A DNA stretch of 64,000 bases from Streptomyces mangrovisoli (lineage in GTDB: Bacteria > Actinomycetota > Actinomycetes > Streptomycetales > Streptomycetaceae), in assembly GCF_000974985.2 (NCBI RefSeq), contig NZ_LAVA02000090.1:1-64000 (forward strand), read 5' to 3'. This document shows positions 41,275 through 49,120 of this stretch, one piece after another. A model generated the notes under the pieces. That model did no database searches. It saw nothing but the letters and a program-made list of their open reading frames with translations, and was not told where the DNA came from. Numbering within the stretch: position 1 is the stretch's first letter; each line of letters opens with the position of its first letter. Both the position numbers and the translations under genes were made by a program.

Positions 41275-42090
41275 TCAGGAGTCTTCCCCGAGCGCCGCTT
41301 CCAGACGGGCGACGTAGCGGGCGTCGGCGTCCTTGCGGACCGCGGCGAAGCGACGGTCGACGATCACCACCGGCAGCAGCCACAGATAGCCCCACAGGCT
41401 GAAGGACTGCACCGCACCGGACTGCCGCAGCAGCGTGTTGGTGAACAGGCTGAGCAGGATGCTCACGCTCCACACCACCGTGCGGTACCGGCCCACCAGA
41501 CGCACGGGCGCGTTCCAGGGGCCGGACAGCGCCTCCAGCCTCGTGGCACGCACGACGGCCGCGCGGTCGGGGGAACCGTCGGCGCCGTCGACCGGCACCC
41601 CGTCGTCACCCGTGCGCCGCAGGTCCTCGGCGAGGTCCCAGGCCTGGGACAGCGTGTCCCGCCCGGCGACCACTCGGGCGGCGGCCTCCATCTGGAGGTC
41701 GTCCCAGTAGCCGGGCCGTGCCCAGCGCTCGGCGTCGGCGCTCTGCACCGCGAGTTCCTCGACCCGCCGTACCAGCCCGTCGGCCCGGGCGGCACGGCCG
41801 GGGTACTCGAAGGCGTCCGCGCGCCGACACAGCTCGGCGTAACCGGCGAGGAGTCCCCGGTGGTCGCCGTCGAGGGCGAGACCACGGCGGAAGGCCTCCT
41901 CGGCCCGGTCGTCGTGGTCGTCCTCGTCCTCGACCATGTGCCCCAGCGCCAACCAGCAGAACAGGTCGGCCTGGGGGCCGACCGCGTCCAGCCCTTCCTG
42001 CGCGGCCCGACGCACCGCGGCATGCCCTCCGGCCAGGAACAGCTGTTCGCAGCGGTCCTCGAAGACGGCGATTCCGGGCACGTCGGTCAT
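41275..42090 (-). CDS. Tetratricopeptide-like protein with a C-terminal membrane segment
   Basis: 271 residues. The N-terminal ~170 are helical and TPR-like: EDRCEQLFLAGGHAAVRRAAQEGLDAVGPQADLFCWLALGHMVEDED, EEAFRRGLALDGDHRGLLAGYAELCRRADAF. Two hydrophobic stretches follow: VVWSVSILLSLFTNTLL and FSLWGYLWLLPVVIVDRRF (about 215-250). GGGGGAG precedes the ATG. The membrane anchor with an inward TPR domain suggests a scaffold, but no system is identifiable here. The ORF extends upstream beyond the ATG, through the next genes, without protein-like content. Confidence 0.65.
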   Translation of the reverse strand: MTDVPGIAVFEDRCEQLFLAGGHAAVRRAAQEGLDAVGPQADLFCWLALGHMVEDEDDHDDRAEEAFRRGLALDGDHRGLLAGYAELCRRADAFEYPGRAARADGLVRRVEELAVQSADAERWARPGYWDDLQMEAAARVVAGRDTLSQAWDLAEDLRRTGDDGVPVDGADGSPDRAAVVRATRLEALSGPWNAPVRLVGRYRTVVWSVSILLSLFTNTLLRQSGAVQSFSLWGYLWLLPVVIVDRRFAAVRKDADARYVARLEAALGEDS

Positions 42091-42181
42091 GCTGCACTCC
42101 CCCTGTTTCCCGCTCCCCCGCCAGGAGGCGCCGGACTCCGATGCGCCGTGATCATGCCATGTCAGGGCAACCGTGCGGACA

Positions 42182-42295
42182 GCGGACGGGGTGGTGGCGG
42201 GCGTAGGACGGCCTCGGCTCGTTCGCGGCGAGGACGTCAAGCCGGGTGCCGCCGTGATCGACGCCGGATGCAACCCCGGCAATGTCGGCGACGTC
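42182..42295 (+). pseudogene. folD: Fragment of folD (methylene-tetrahydrofolate dehydrogenase/cyclohydrolase)
   Basis: About 38 codons, in one frame: ADGVVAGVGRPRLVRGEDVKP then GAAVIDAGCNPGNVGDV, matching the NAD(P)-binding C-terminal part of FolD (VAAVGRP...VKPGAVVIDVGxN). No N-terminal part and no GxTPVPGGVGPMT ending are present; the frame continues past it without similarity. A complete folD is expected elsewhere. The fragment sits 92 bases after the start of the leftward TPR gene. Confidence 0.8.
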
Positions 42296-42471
42296 GCCCC
42301 CTCATGGCATGAGGCCCTGTCCACGGATTCACTCACACAAGCCGGTCCACATTGCGTATTCGTGAGCGACTTGTGCCAGTTCGAGGACAGGGCGGCACGC
42401 CGTGTCCCAGAATGAGGCGTGGCACGGCGAGCGTCACCGCTCGCGGACCTTCGGAACGGGGACACCGGACG

Positions 42472-42786
42472 ATGCCGCAGACCATTCGGAAGTACTGGGG
42501 GCCGTTCCAGGGCCGCGTGACGCTGAACTTCAACTGGGCCGCCATCAACCACGACTCCGTGGTGATCGTGACCGCGTCGGAGTACCTCGTGAGTACGCCG
42601 CCGAGCGCTGAACACCGGTTCATCGGCGCCGCGTCCATCACGGTGGAGAACATCGCCCCGCACGGGCCACCCTACGACCCGAACCACGGCGTCACCTTCG
42701 TGGTGAACGTCGCCTGGGGTGCGCCGCTGACCATCGTCACCGACATCACCGTTCTCGACAGCCCGCCGGTCGAGGTGGACTTCTAG
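42472..42786 (+). CDS. Stand-alone homologue of the protease N-terminal domain
   Basis: 104 residues. MPQTIRKYWGPFQGRVTLNFNWAAINHDSVVIVTASEYL and FIGAASITVENIAPHGPPYDPN and FVVNVAWGAPLTIVTDITVLDSPPVEV match nearly line by line the first ~95 residues of the next gene's product. It is a strand-rich domain of unknown name. The start is fixed by the homology (MPQTIRKYWG in both) with a CGGGGACACC region before it. It lies 22 bases upstream of the protease. It could be an inhibitor, chaperone or partner of the protease, or simply a duplicated domain. Confidence 0.8.
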   Translation: MPQTIRKYWGPFQGRVTLNFNWAAINHDSVVIVTASEYLVSTPPSAEHRFIGAASITVENIAPHGPPYDPNHGVTFVVNVAWGAPLTIVTDITVLDSPPVEVDF

Positions 42787-42808
42787 CACCGGGACGGGGA
42801 TGCCACCG

Positions 42809-43708
42809 ATGCCACAGACCATCAGGAAGTACTGGGGCGCTTTCAAGGGCCGGGTCACCCTGAACTACAACTGGGGTGCCATCGACCACGACTCGGTGGT
42901 GATCGTCACCGTCTCCGAGTACACGCCGCAGAAGGTGCGCTTCATCGGCGCCGCGTCCATCGCCGTGGAGAACATCGCTCCGCACGGGCCACCCTACGAC
43001 CCGAACCACGGCGTCACCTTCGTCGTGGACGTCGGCTGGGACACGCCCCTGAACATCGTCACCGACATCACGGTCCTGGATGGCAAGCCCCGCGAGACGC
43101 AGACCTATGTGCCCGACGTCAGCCACAACCTCGGTATGCGGATGCAGTACCAGGAGAGCGACGAATGGTGCTGGATCGCCGCGGCCACCAGCATCACCCA
43201 CTTCTACAACCCGGCGAGCACCTGGACCCAGTGCCAGGTCATGACCGACATCGGGCACAGGATCAACGGGTTCCCCGCCAACACCGGGGCCTGCCCGTCC
43301 CAGGCGGCCCTCAACGCCAACCCCGCGCTCGCCAACCGCTACGCGAACCCCTACAACAACACTGCCCTGTACGTCCTCGACGATCCCCGCCTCGGAGTCG
43401 ACCGGCGCTACCTCAAGTCCGGCGGCGTGACAGACGCCCTCAAGACTGTCGGAAACCACGCCAGTTATCAGGCCGCCAGCTTGTCTCTCTCCCAACTCGC
43501 CACCGAGATCAACGCCGGCCGCCCGGTCGCCGCCGACATCACCTGGAACTCAGGGGGTTCACACGTCGTCGTCATCGCCGGGGTCCAGGGTGAGGGACTG
43601 CTGATCCTCGATCCCGTCAACGGCCAGTCCCTCGTCGAGTTCGGGGCCTTCCCGCTGACCTACTTCGGCGGCGCGGTCCTGGACGGCTACGCGTTCACCA
43701 AGAGGTAG
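42809..43708 (+). CDS. C70/AvrRpt2-like papain-fold cysteine protease with an N-terminal beta domain
   Basis: 299 residues. Residues ~1-95 repeat the preceding small protein. Residues ~110-295 are a cysteine protease: MRMQYQESDEWCWIAAATSITHFYNP holds the nucleophile Cys (the WCW motif of C70/AvrRpt2), and SGGSHVVVIAGV supplies the catalytic His, with LDPVNGQSL nearby. There is no signal peptide. The family cuts specific proteins in bacterial effectors and in many saprophytes. A self-protective or toxin-like role is possible; the tandem small paralog may regulate it. ATG at 42800 would add three residues. Confidence 0.85.
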   Translation: MPQTIRKYWGAFKGRVTLNYNWGAIDHDSVVIVTVSEYTPQKVRFIGAASIAVENIAPHGPPYDPNHGVTFVVDVGWDTPLNIVTDITVLDGKPRETQTYVPDVSHNLGMRMQYQESDEWCWIAAATSITHFYNPASTWTQCQVMTDIGHRINGFPANTGACPSQAALNANPALANRYANPYNNTALYVLDDPRLGVDRRYLKSGGVTDALKTVGNHASYQAASLSLSQLATEINAGRPVAADITWNSGGSHVVVIAGVQGEGLLILDPVNGQSLVEFGAFPLTYFGGAVLDGYAFTKR

Positions 43709-43834
43709 CAGGCGATTCCGCCCGCCCCCGAGGGCGCTTCACCGGGCTTCGGGGACGACGTCACGTGGCCAGTAAGTCGGGGCCGGTGTCCGCCTTTGCC
43801 GTATGCCGAAAGTGGCTCTCGGTTCGTGTCATGG

Positions 43835-44254
43835 CTAGAACTCGCAGTCCTGGGCCAGTCCGTCCCAGTCGATGCCGCGCAGGCCGGGATCAGCGTCTTC
43901 GCCCGCCGGTACCTGCGGTGCCGACTGGAACCACGCCACGACGAGGGTGGAAGCGTCCATCGACGGGTCGAGCGGCGCGGAGTCGAAGAGGCCCACGCAG
44001 GCCACGGAAGGCAGCACCTCAACGGGGCCGAAGGCACCGGCGGGCTCGTCCGGGCACTCGCGCGACGGCTCGACGAAATGGACCGGCGTAGAGGGGAACG
44101 CGCTCTCGGCCCACCGCTGGAACCAGCCGATCTTCAGGTCGTTGATGCGCTTGCAGGGGTAGCCCTCCAGCATCCCCCCGTAGGTCGAGGACATCCGCAG
44201 CTCGGTGAGCCGGATCGAACGACCGGACAAGAGGACTATGCGACTCAGTGACAT
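43835..44254 (-). CDS. Hypothetical protein
   Basis: 139 residues; family not recognised. It has a positively charged N-terminus (SLSRIVLLSGRSIRLTELRMSS), the motif TYGGMLEGYPCKRINDLKIGWFQRW, and an acidic C-terminus with VVAWFQSAPQVPAGEDADPGL. Codon use is normal. The ATG at 44254 is preceded by a TAGAGT box six bases away, so it may be leaderless; a GTG at 44260 is the alternative. It is convergent to the protease gene (stop 43708). Whether it is an immunity protein for a toxin is a guess from position only. Confidence 0.6.
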   Translation of the reverse strand: MSLSRIVLLSGRSIRLTELRMSSTYGGMLEGYPCKRINDLKIGWFQRWAESAFPSTPVHFVEPSRECPDEPAGAFGPVEVLPSVACVGLFDSAPLDPSMDASTLVVAWFQSAPQVPAGEDADPGLRGIDWDGLAQDCEF

Positions 44255-44397
44255 GTCCACACTCTATGCACAAGATCCACTTTCGGGGCGCGACCTGACC
44301 GTCCCCTCCCCCCCACCAGGCCCGGCGACCTTGTTACGAGGCAGGGGGCGCCGACCTTCCTGATCTGTCCGGCCAGGGGATCTGCGCAAAAACCCGT

Positions 44398-44427
44398 TTG
44401 CCGGGCGAGGAAGGCCGCTGATACATT
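44398..44427 (+). promoter_or_regulatory. Candidate promoter of the hydrolase/uORF transcript
   Basis: TTGCCG (44398-44403), 18-base spacer, TACATT (44422-44427, with TGA before it). Transcription would begin near 44434, about 30 bases before the short ORF. Confidence 0.4.
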
Positions 44428-44464
44428 CCCGGAGGCCGTGCGAGAGATCAAGGAGGTGGTACCC

Positions 44465-44518
44465 GTGAACGCAGTAACGACATGGGTGCTCCCCTCCGGG
44501 GCCACGGTCGGGCGATAG
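44465..44518 (+). CDS. Possible 17-residue leader peptide (uORF) of the alpha/beta hydrolase
   Basis: GTG-started ORF encoding VNAVTTWVLPSGATVGR and ending with TAG. An AAGGAGG ribosome site (44450-44456) is 8 bases before the GTG, better than that of the downstream gene. The stop is 49 bases before the hydrolase ATG. No known leader family is matched, so this could be fortuitous; the strong ribosome site is the only support. Confidence 0.35.
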   Translation: MNAVTTWVLPSGATVGR

Positions 44519-44567
44519 ACAGGTCGTCCGGGAGCGCCATCCCTGTGCACTCCCGAAAGGCACGACC

Positions 44568-45308
44568 ATGCATTTCACTTCCGAGCAGAGCCTCGACGAC
44601 GGCCTCCTCGAACGCGAATTCACCCTCGGTGAGATCCCCGGCATCCTGTGGACACCCGCATCGGCTTCCGCGTCGGCACCGGTGCCGCTGATCCTTCTCG
44701 GCCACCCTCCCCTCGGCCTGCGAAGGATGCACCCCCGACTGGTGGACCGGGCCCGGCGCTCCGCGGCGGACGGCTTCGCCACGGCCACGATCGAACTCCC
44801 GGGAAGCGGCGACCGGCCCCGTTGGCCGGCCATCGATCAGGCCCGCGCAGAGCTGCGCCGGGCGATGGAGGCCGGCGAACCGGTCAGCGACGAGATCGTC
44901 GACGCCCTCGTCCTCCCGCTGGTCGACAAGGCGGTCCCGGAATGGCAGGCCGCATTGGACGCTCTCCTCGCGCTGCCCGAGATCGGCGGGCCGGTCGGGT
45001 ACTCGGGGGGAATCATCTCCATCGGTATCCGGCTGGCGGTGGTCGAGCAGCGCATCGCGGCCGCCGGCCTGTTCGCCGGGAGTCTGGTGCCTCGCGCGAT
45101 GTTCGAGGAGGCCCGGCAGGTCACCGTTCCGCTGCATGTCCTGTTGCAGTGGGACGACGAGGGCAACGACCGCCAGGCGGCGCTGGACCTGTTCGACGCC
45201 TTCGGGTCCAAGGAGAAGTCCCTGCACGCCAATATGGGCGGGCACACCGGTGTGCCACAGTTCGCGGGGGACACTGCCGCCCAGTTCTTCACCCGGCATC
45301 TGAAGTGA
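44568..45308 (+). CDS. Alpha/beta hydrolase (dienelactone-hydrolase-like)
   Basis: 246 residues. PLILLGHPPLGLRRM leads to the oxyanion region; GPVGYSGGIISIGIRL holds the nucleophile elbow G-Y-S-G-G; LQWDDEGNDRQAALDLFDAFG gives the Asp region and MGGHTGVPQ the His. It is a compact esterase or dienelactone-type fold. Substrate unknown. GAAAGG lies 8 bases before the ATG. The 159 bases downstream are empty. Confidence 0.82.
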   Translation: MHFTSEQSLDDGLLEREFTLGEIPGILWTPASASASAPVPLILLGHPPLGLRRMHPRLVDRARRSAADGFATATIELPGSGDRPRWPAIDQARAELRRAMEAGEPVSDEIVDALVLPLVDKAVPEWQAALDALLALPEIGGPVGYSGGIISIGIRLAVVEQRIAAAGLFAGSLVPRAMFEEARQVTVPLHVLLQWDDEGNDRQAALDLFDAFGSKEKSLHANMGGHTGVPQFAGDTAAQFFTRHLK

Positions 45309-45467
45309 GGCGGGGCCGTCCGCCCGGCGGCAAGGGGTGGCTGACGGCAGCCGGGAGGCCGACCGTGCAGAACAGATCCTGACCTGTCACAGCGCTCTGC
45401 CTCGCGGGCCCCTGCTGAACTCTCGGCGGGGGCCCGTGCCGCCCGAAGTCCGGAACGGATCGCGTTC

Positions 45468-45932
45468 TCAGTGAGCCGCGTCGATGCCGGGCCAGTGGCC
45501 GGAGACGACCGATGTGTCGAACTTCTTGTTGCTGGCGTACTGCTTGGCCACCGCGGAGTCCGGGATGTGCGGCTTGTTGTCGTACTGGGCGACCCAGTAG
45601 TTCGGCTCGGTGACCCGGGCGGCCCGGAAGGCGGCGCGTACGGTGGGCCAGGTGGACGTGTTGCAGTAGACCGTCAGCTCTTTGTTGGACGTGTGGGCCA
45701 TGGTCTGCGTGCACCAGAGAACCGCTTCCCGCGCGCTCGAACAGCCCGGCTCGACGTCCAGTACCTGCGCCGCGGTGGTGTGGTGCACCGCGATGGAAAC
45801 GACGGTGGCGTGCGGGAAACGAGCTTTCAGCTGCGGGATGTTGGCGTACTTTCCGTCGGCGTAGCCGGCGACCATGGTGGCGGTGGCCGGGATATTCGAC
45901 GGCGTGACCGCGTCGTACATGATCCGAGACAT
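45468..45932 (-). CDS. GH25/DUF1906-like glycosidase-fold protein
   Basis: 154 residues. RIMYDAVTPSNIPATATMVAGYADGKYANIPQLKARFPHATVVSIAVHHTTAAQVLDVEPGCSS and the C-terminal VTEPNYWVAQYDNKPHIPDSAVAKQYASN look like short TIM-barrel domains of the GH25/DUF1906 group, where DVEPG carries the acid. No signal peptide, so export would need another route (phage-type or Tat-independent). The ATG at 45932 follows GGAGGA. Three overlapping non-coding gaps flank it. The next gene on this strand is a membrane protein 127 bases upstream. Confidence 0.6.
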   Translation of the reverse strand: MSRIMYDAVTPSNIPATATMVAGYADGKYANIPQLKARFPHATVVSIAVHHTTAAQVLDVEPGCSSAREAVLWCTQTMAHTSNKELTVYCNTSTWPTVRAAFRAARVTEPNYWVAQYDNKPHIPDSAVAKQYASNKKFDTSVVSGHWPGIDAAH

Positions 45933-46058
45933 GAGGATTTCCTCCACCCCGCGGATGTGGCGAGGCTTGTCGGGGTGCTTTGTCGGACGTTTTCCTTGGT
46001 TTCGTGCCGGTATCCGTCGCGAACGCGCCCGACCGCGTGGGGCCGGTCGAGAAAGGAC

Positions 46059-46643
46059 TCAGTGTTCATGGTCCGACATCTCGGCCTCTTCCTCTTGGCC
46101 GTTCGGAGACGCCGCCTTCTGCACTTCATCACCCTTGGAGTCGATGAGCCGCGTGAACAGCTGTTGCGAATATCCGAACACGGCCGCGTAGGCGAGTATC
46201 TGCCACGACGTGTTCGCCTCGAATCCCGGGGTGGCGAACAGGAGGAGGAGTCCGAGGAGAGCCGTTATGCCGCCGAGCGAGACCTTCAATATCGCCTGAC
46301 CGATCAGAACCATGTACGGGTTCTCGACCCGCTGCTGCCGGGCCAGTGAGTACACGGCCGACACCGTGGCCCCGGCCGCGCCGACGAGTTCGATGATCAG
46401 GATGTCGCTGGGGTTCGGCTCCCCGCCCAGCGGGCAGACCGTGTTGCCGGACAGGTGCCCGCACGCCAGATCGGTCCTCCAGTGTGCGTTCATGACCCCG
46501 AGCAGCACCGTGAGGGCTATGAGCACGAACGCCGCCACCAGGAGAATCTTGTTGTATGTGCGAAGTCGCCCACGCCTGTATCCGTTCGCAATGTACGCTC
46601 CCCGTAGCGCACTCTCTATTCTCTGGCGATCCGCGGATGAGAT
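46059..46643 (-). CDS. Four-helix membrane protein lacking a normal start codon
   Basis: 194 residues if translation begins at the ATC 46641-46643 (Shine-Dalgarno GGAG five bases before). The frame has no ATG, GTG or TTG before the first membrane helix. Helices: YNKILLVAAFVLIALTVLLGVM, ILIIELVGAAGATVSAVYSLA, VLIGQAILKVSLGGITALLGLLLLFAT, WQILAYAAVFGYSQQLFTRLID. An N-terminal DRQRIESALRGAYIANGYRRG helix and a 25-residue acidic C-terminus flank them. Homologous Streptomyces proteins begin with that helix. Options are an ATC start, or a +1 frameshift from the preceding ORF at GAA-TAA. Confidence 0.6.
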   Translation of the reverse strand: MSSADRQRIESALRGAYIANGYRRGRLRTYNKILLVAAFVLIALTVLLGVMNAHWRTDLACGHLSGNTVCPLGGEPNPSDILIIELVGAAGATVSAVYSLARQQRVENPYMVLIGQAILKVSLGGITALLGLLLLFATPGFEANTSWQILAYAAVFGYSQQLFTRLIDSKGDEVQKAASPNGQEEEAEMSDHEH

Positions 46644-46656
46644 CCGTTCTCCGTCC

Positions 46657-46881
46657 TTATTCCTCCTCGCCGGATATCCATCTCCCGGGTTCCGGGTCGA
46701 TGGTGCAGCTGCGCTTCGTCGCCGCCAGGGCAGCCGTGTTCTCCATCCAGTCCGAGCGGGTTTCGCAGCTGACCCGCCAGCGCGACTTCGCGACGGCCGA
46801 CGACAGTATCTTTCCGCCACCCTCAGCCGCCGACCACGCCTCCGCGCCACCGACGGATTCATCGAATGTCGACGCACCCAT
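46657..46881 (-). CDS. Small protein upstream of, and possibly frameshifted into, the membrane protein
   Basis: 74 residues starting MGASTFDESVGG (GGAGGAGG six bases before the ATG) and ending PGRWISGEEE with TAA at 46657-46659. Two Cys in SCETRSDW and RSCTID. It is very probably translated. Its last codons, GAG GAG GAA TAA, sit beside the unstarted downstream frame; an AGGAGG sequence ends two bases before the TAA, the arrangement used in prfB-type +1 frameshifting. Confidence 0.55.
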   Translation of the reverse strand: MGASTFDESVGGAEAWSAAEGGGKILSSAVAKSRWRVSCETRSDWMENTAALAATKRSCTIDPEPGRWISGEEE

Positions 46882-47075
46882 GGCGTTCCTCCTCCTGTGT
46901 GCGTCAGGGGCCGGGTGGCCGAGGGAGGTGTCTCGCACTCCGTTCGCTTCGTACGTTCCGCGCACGACGCTACGGATGTCACGTCAGCCCGGCGTCACCC
47001 TGTCGTCATCCGAACCGGCGCGGGGTCCGTCCGGGGCGGAGCCGTACGGTGCTCACCCATGAACCCGGGTGATGG
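46882..47075. other. Intergenic, no gene
   Basis: 194 bases between the small ORF and the methyltransferase stop. Nothing beyond the small ORF's promoter is expected; the sequence has no dyad of interest. Confidence 0.4.
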
Positions 47076-47723
47076 TCATGCCTTGCGGGCCAGCAGCTGC
47101 ACCGCCCGGGACCGGTGGCCGTTCATCGTGGCCACCTCGATCCGCCGCTCGTCCACCGTGTCGAAGTCCGACAGCAGCCCGCGCAGCTCTGCGATGTCAT
47201 GGTGGCGGCACACCGCACCGTCGTCCGTGGCGAAGACACCGTAGGGCGCGCCGAACTGCCGGGCATGCGCGGCGTAGCGGCCGCGGTTGCGTTCGTCGTC
47301 CTGCAGGAGCAGGTCACTGACGTAGAGCAGTCCGCCGGGCACCAGGACACGACCGAGCTCGGCGATCAGCGCCCGCTGGGCGGCTTCCTCGGGGACGCAG
47401 GTCAGCACGGCGAACAGCAGGACGACGTCGAAGCTCGCAGACGCGTACATCAGGTCAGGAGGAGATTCCAGGACGGCGAAGCTCAGGTCGGGCCTCAGCC
47501 GGCGGCCCCGCTCGACCAGCGTCGGGGACAGGTCCACGCCGGACAGGTCGGAGAAGCCGTGATCGCTCAACTCCGCCATGAGTCGGCCGTATCCACAGCC
47601 GTAGTCCAGGATCCGGGCGTCCGCGCTCACCCCGGCCAGCCGGTCGAGGCTCAACGGATGAGTGAACGTCTTCGTCGCGCCGACACCGTCCCAGTAGGCG
47701 ATCTGGCTGCCAAGTCCCTTCAT
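47076..47723 (-). CDS. SAM-dependent methyltransferase (class I)
   Basis: 215 residues. Motif I is ARILDYGCGYGRLMAELSDHGFSDLSGVDLSPTLVERGR, the SAM loop with the acidic end of strand 2; motif IV/V follow as FDVVLLFAVLTCVPEEAAQ and VPGGLLYVSDLLLQDD. It is a typical small-molecule or ubiquinone-type methylase. The acceptor is unknown. The start is at ATG 47723; its ribosome site is weak (CCCAGGC). It diverges from the LacI regulator. Confidence 0.85.
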   Translation of the reverse strand: MKGLGSQIAYWDGVGATKTFTHPLSLDRLAGVSADARILDYGCGYGRLMAELSDHGFSDLSGVDLSPTLVERGRRLRPDLSFAVLESPPDLMYASASFDVVLLFAVLTCVPEEAAQRALIAELGRVLVPGGLLYVSDLLLQDDERNRGRYAAHARQFGAPYGVFATDDGAVCRHHDIAELRGLLSDFDTVDERRIEVATMNGHRSRAVQLLARKA

Positions 47724-47853
47724 GCCTGGGCAGCATACGGTTCCGTCGGGGCCCAGCCGCGCCGCGTGACGCACCGCTGACAGCCGTGACAGACCCTGGT
47801 TCCCGTGCTCTCCTGCACATACCCGCGCCCGAGCGGACGAGAAGCAGACAAAA

Positions 47854-47867
47854 TGGGAGGGCTTCCA
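47854..47867. promoter_or_regulatory. LacI operator candidate (site 1, near the regulator)
   Basis: TGGGAGGGCTTCCA, a near match to the TGGGAGCGCTCCCA box of CebR-type regulators. It lies 38 bases upstream of the LacI start, where it could cause autoregulation, and within the divergent methyltransferase promoter region. Confidence 0.6.
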
Positions 47868-47904
47868 AGAACGCGGTGGCACGGGTGACATGAAGGAGCA
47901 CGTG

Positions 47905-48918
47905 ATGAGACAGGTCCCGCCGTCGGGCCGGCCGACGCTCGACGAGGTGGCCGCGCACGCCGGGGTCTCCCGGTCGGTGGCGTCTCGGGTGCTCAACAAC
48001 GCGCCTCACGTCAGCCGCGCGAAACGGGAGGCGGTCGAGCGGGCCGTCCGGGACCTGGGCTACGTGCCGAACCCGAAGGCGCGGGCGCTGGCCACCCGGC
48101 AGGCGGGGGCGGCGGCTCTGGTCATCTCGCAGCACGACCCCTCGGTGCTCGCCGATCCCTTCTTCGGGCAGGTCATCGCCGGTGTCTCCAGCGTCCTGGA
48201 GGAGGCCGAGCTTCATCTCATGCTGTGCCTGGCCGCGTCCGACCGGTCCCGCAAGCGGGTCGGGGACCTGCTGCGGTCGCGCGGCGTGGACGGCGTGATG
48301 ATGATGGCGCTCCACGGCGACGACCCCTTGGCGCACATGGCGACGGAGACGGCGCTGCCGGTCGTCTTCGGCGGCCGGCCGGGCGGCGCGGACCCACGCT
48401 GGTACGTCGACATCGACAACGTCGCGGGCGCGCGCCACGCGACCGAACATCTCCTCGCGGGCGGGCGCAGGAACATCGTCACCATCTGCGGCCCGCTGGA
48501 CACGGAGGTGGGGCGTGCCCGTCACCAGGGGTACCGGGAAGCGCTGCTGCTCGCCGGGCGGATCCCGCAAGCCTTCGAGGTCGGGGACTTCAACGAGCCC
48601 AGCGGGGCTGCCGCCATGACCCGGCTGCTGGCCCAACGTCCTGACATCGACGGCGTGTTCGCGGCCAACGACAACATGGCCGCGGGGGCGCTGCGGGCCC
48701 TGCGTGAGGCCGGCCGCTCCGTTCCGCACGATGTCGCGGTCGTGGGTTTCGACGATCTGCCGGTGGCGCGGATCACCGACCCGGCGCTGACGACGGTGCA
48801 CCAGCCGATCCGGGACCTGGGCCGGGAGATGGCCCGCATGGTGGTCGGCGTCATCGAAGGCGGCGACCCGAGTCCGCTGCTTCTGCCCTCCCATCTGGTG
48901 GTGCGCTCCAGCGCCTGA
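47905..48918 (+). CDS. LacI-family repressor, CebR-like
   Basis: 337 residues from the ATG at 47905 (AAGGAG six bases before). The DNA-binding headpiece is TLDEVAAHAGVSRSVASRVLNNAPHVSRAKREAVERAVRDLGYVPNPKARALAT, followed by a periplasmic-binding-protein sugar domain (ISQHDPSVLADPFFGQVIAGVSSVLEE, VFAANDNMAAGALRALREAGRSVPHDVAVVGFDDLPVARITDPALTTVHQP). CebR-type repressors control cellulose and cellobiose use. Three near-identical operators next to it and to the two glucanase genes define its likely regulon. Confidence 0.9.
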   Translation: MRQVPPSGRPTLDEVAAHAGVSRSVASRVLNNAPHVSRAKREAVERAVRDLGYVPNPKARALATRQAGAAALVISQHDPSVLADPFFGQVIAGVSSVLEEAELHLMLCLAASDRSRKRVGDLLRSRGVDGVMMMALHGDDPLAHMATETALPVVFGGRPGGADPRWYVDIDNVAGARHATEHLLAGGRRNIVTICGPLDTEVGRARHQGYREALLLAGRIPQAFEVGDFNEPSGAAAMTRLLAQRPDIDGVFAANDNMAAGALRALREAGRSVPHDVAVVGFDDLPVARITDPALTTVHQPIRDLGREMARMVVGVIEGGDPSPLLLPSHLVVRSSA

Positions 48919-49058
48919 CCGGTGCGGGCCGCCGGGCCGCCGGGCCGCTTTCACAGCGCCGGCACCGAGCCGCACGGGCTACCGGCCCGCCCGCCCGGAA
49001 TCGCGGCATTCCGGCGCGCACGAAGGGCGGCCGCCTCGAAGGACGCGGCCCCGCCCGA

Positions 49059-49089
49059 GCGGCGGCCGCCCCCGGAGGACGGCCGCCGC
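49059..49089. terminator. Terminator between LacI and GH16 genes
   Basis: GCGGCGGCCG (49059-49068) and CGGCCGCCGC (49080-49089), perfect 10-bp stem, 11-base loop. It serves the rightward LacI gene and perhaps the leftward GH16 gene. Confidence 0.7.
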
Positions 49090-49090
49090 G

Positions 49091-49120
49091 TCACGTCACG
49101 TCACGTCACGTCACGTCACG
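49091..49120. repeat. Pentamer microsatellite (TCACG)x6 containing the GH16 stop
   Basis: Six exact TCACG units. The GH16 stop TGA is read from the last one (49116-49118). Since 5 is not a multiple of 3, insertion or loss of units would alter the C-terminus. Confidence 0.9.
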
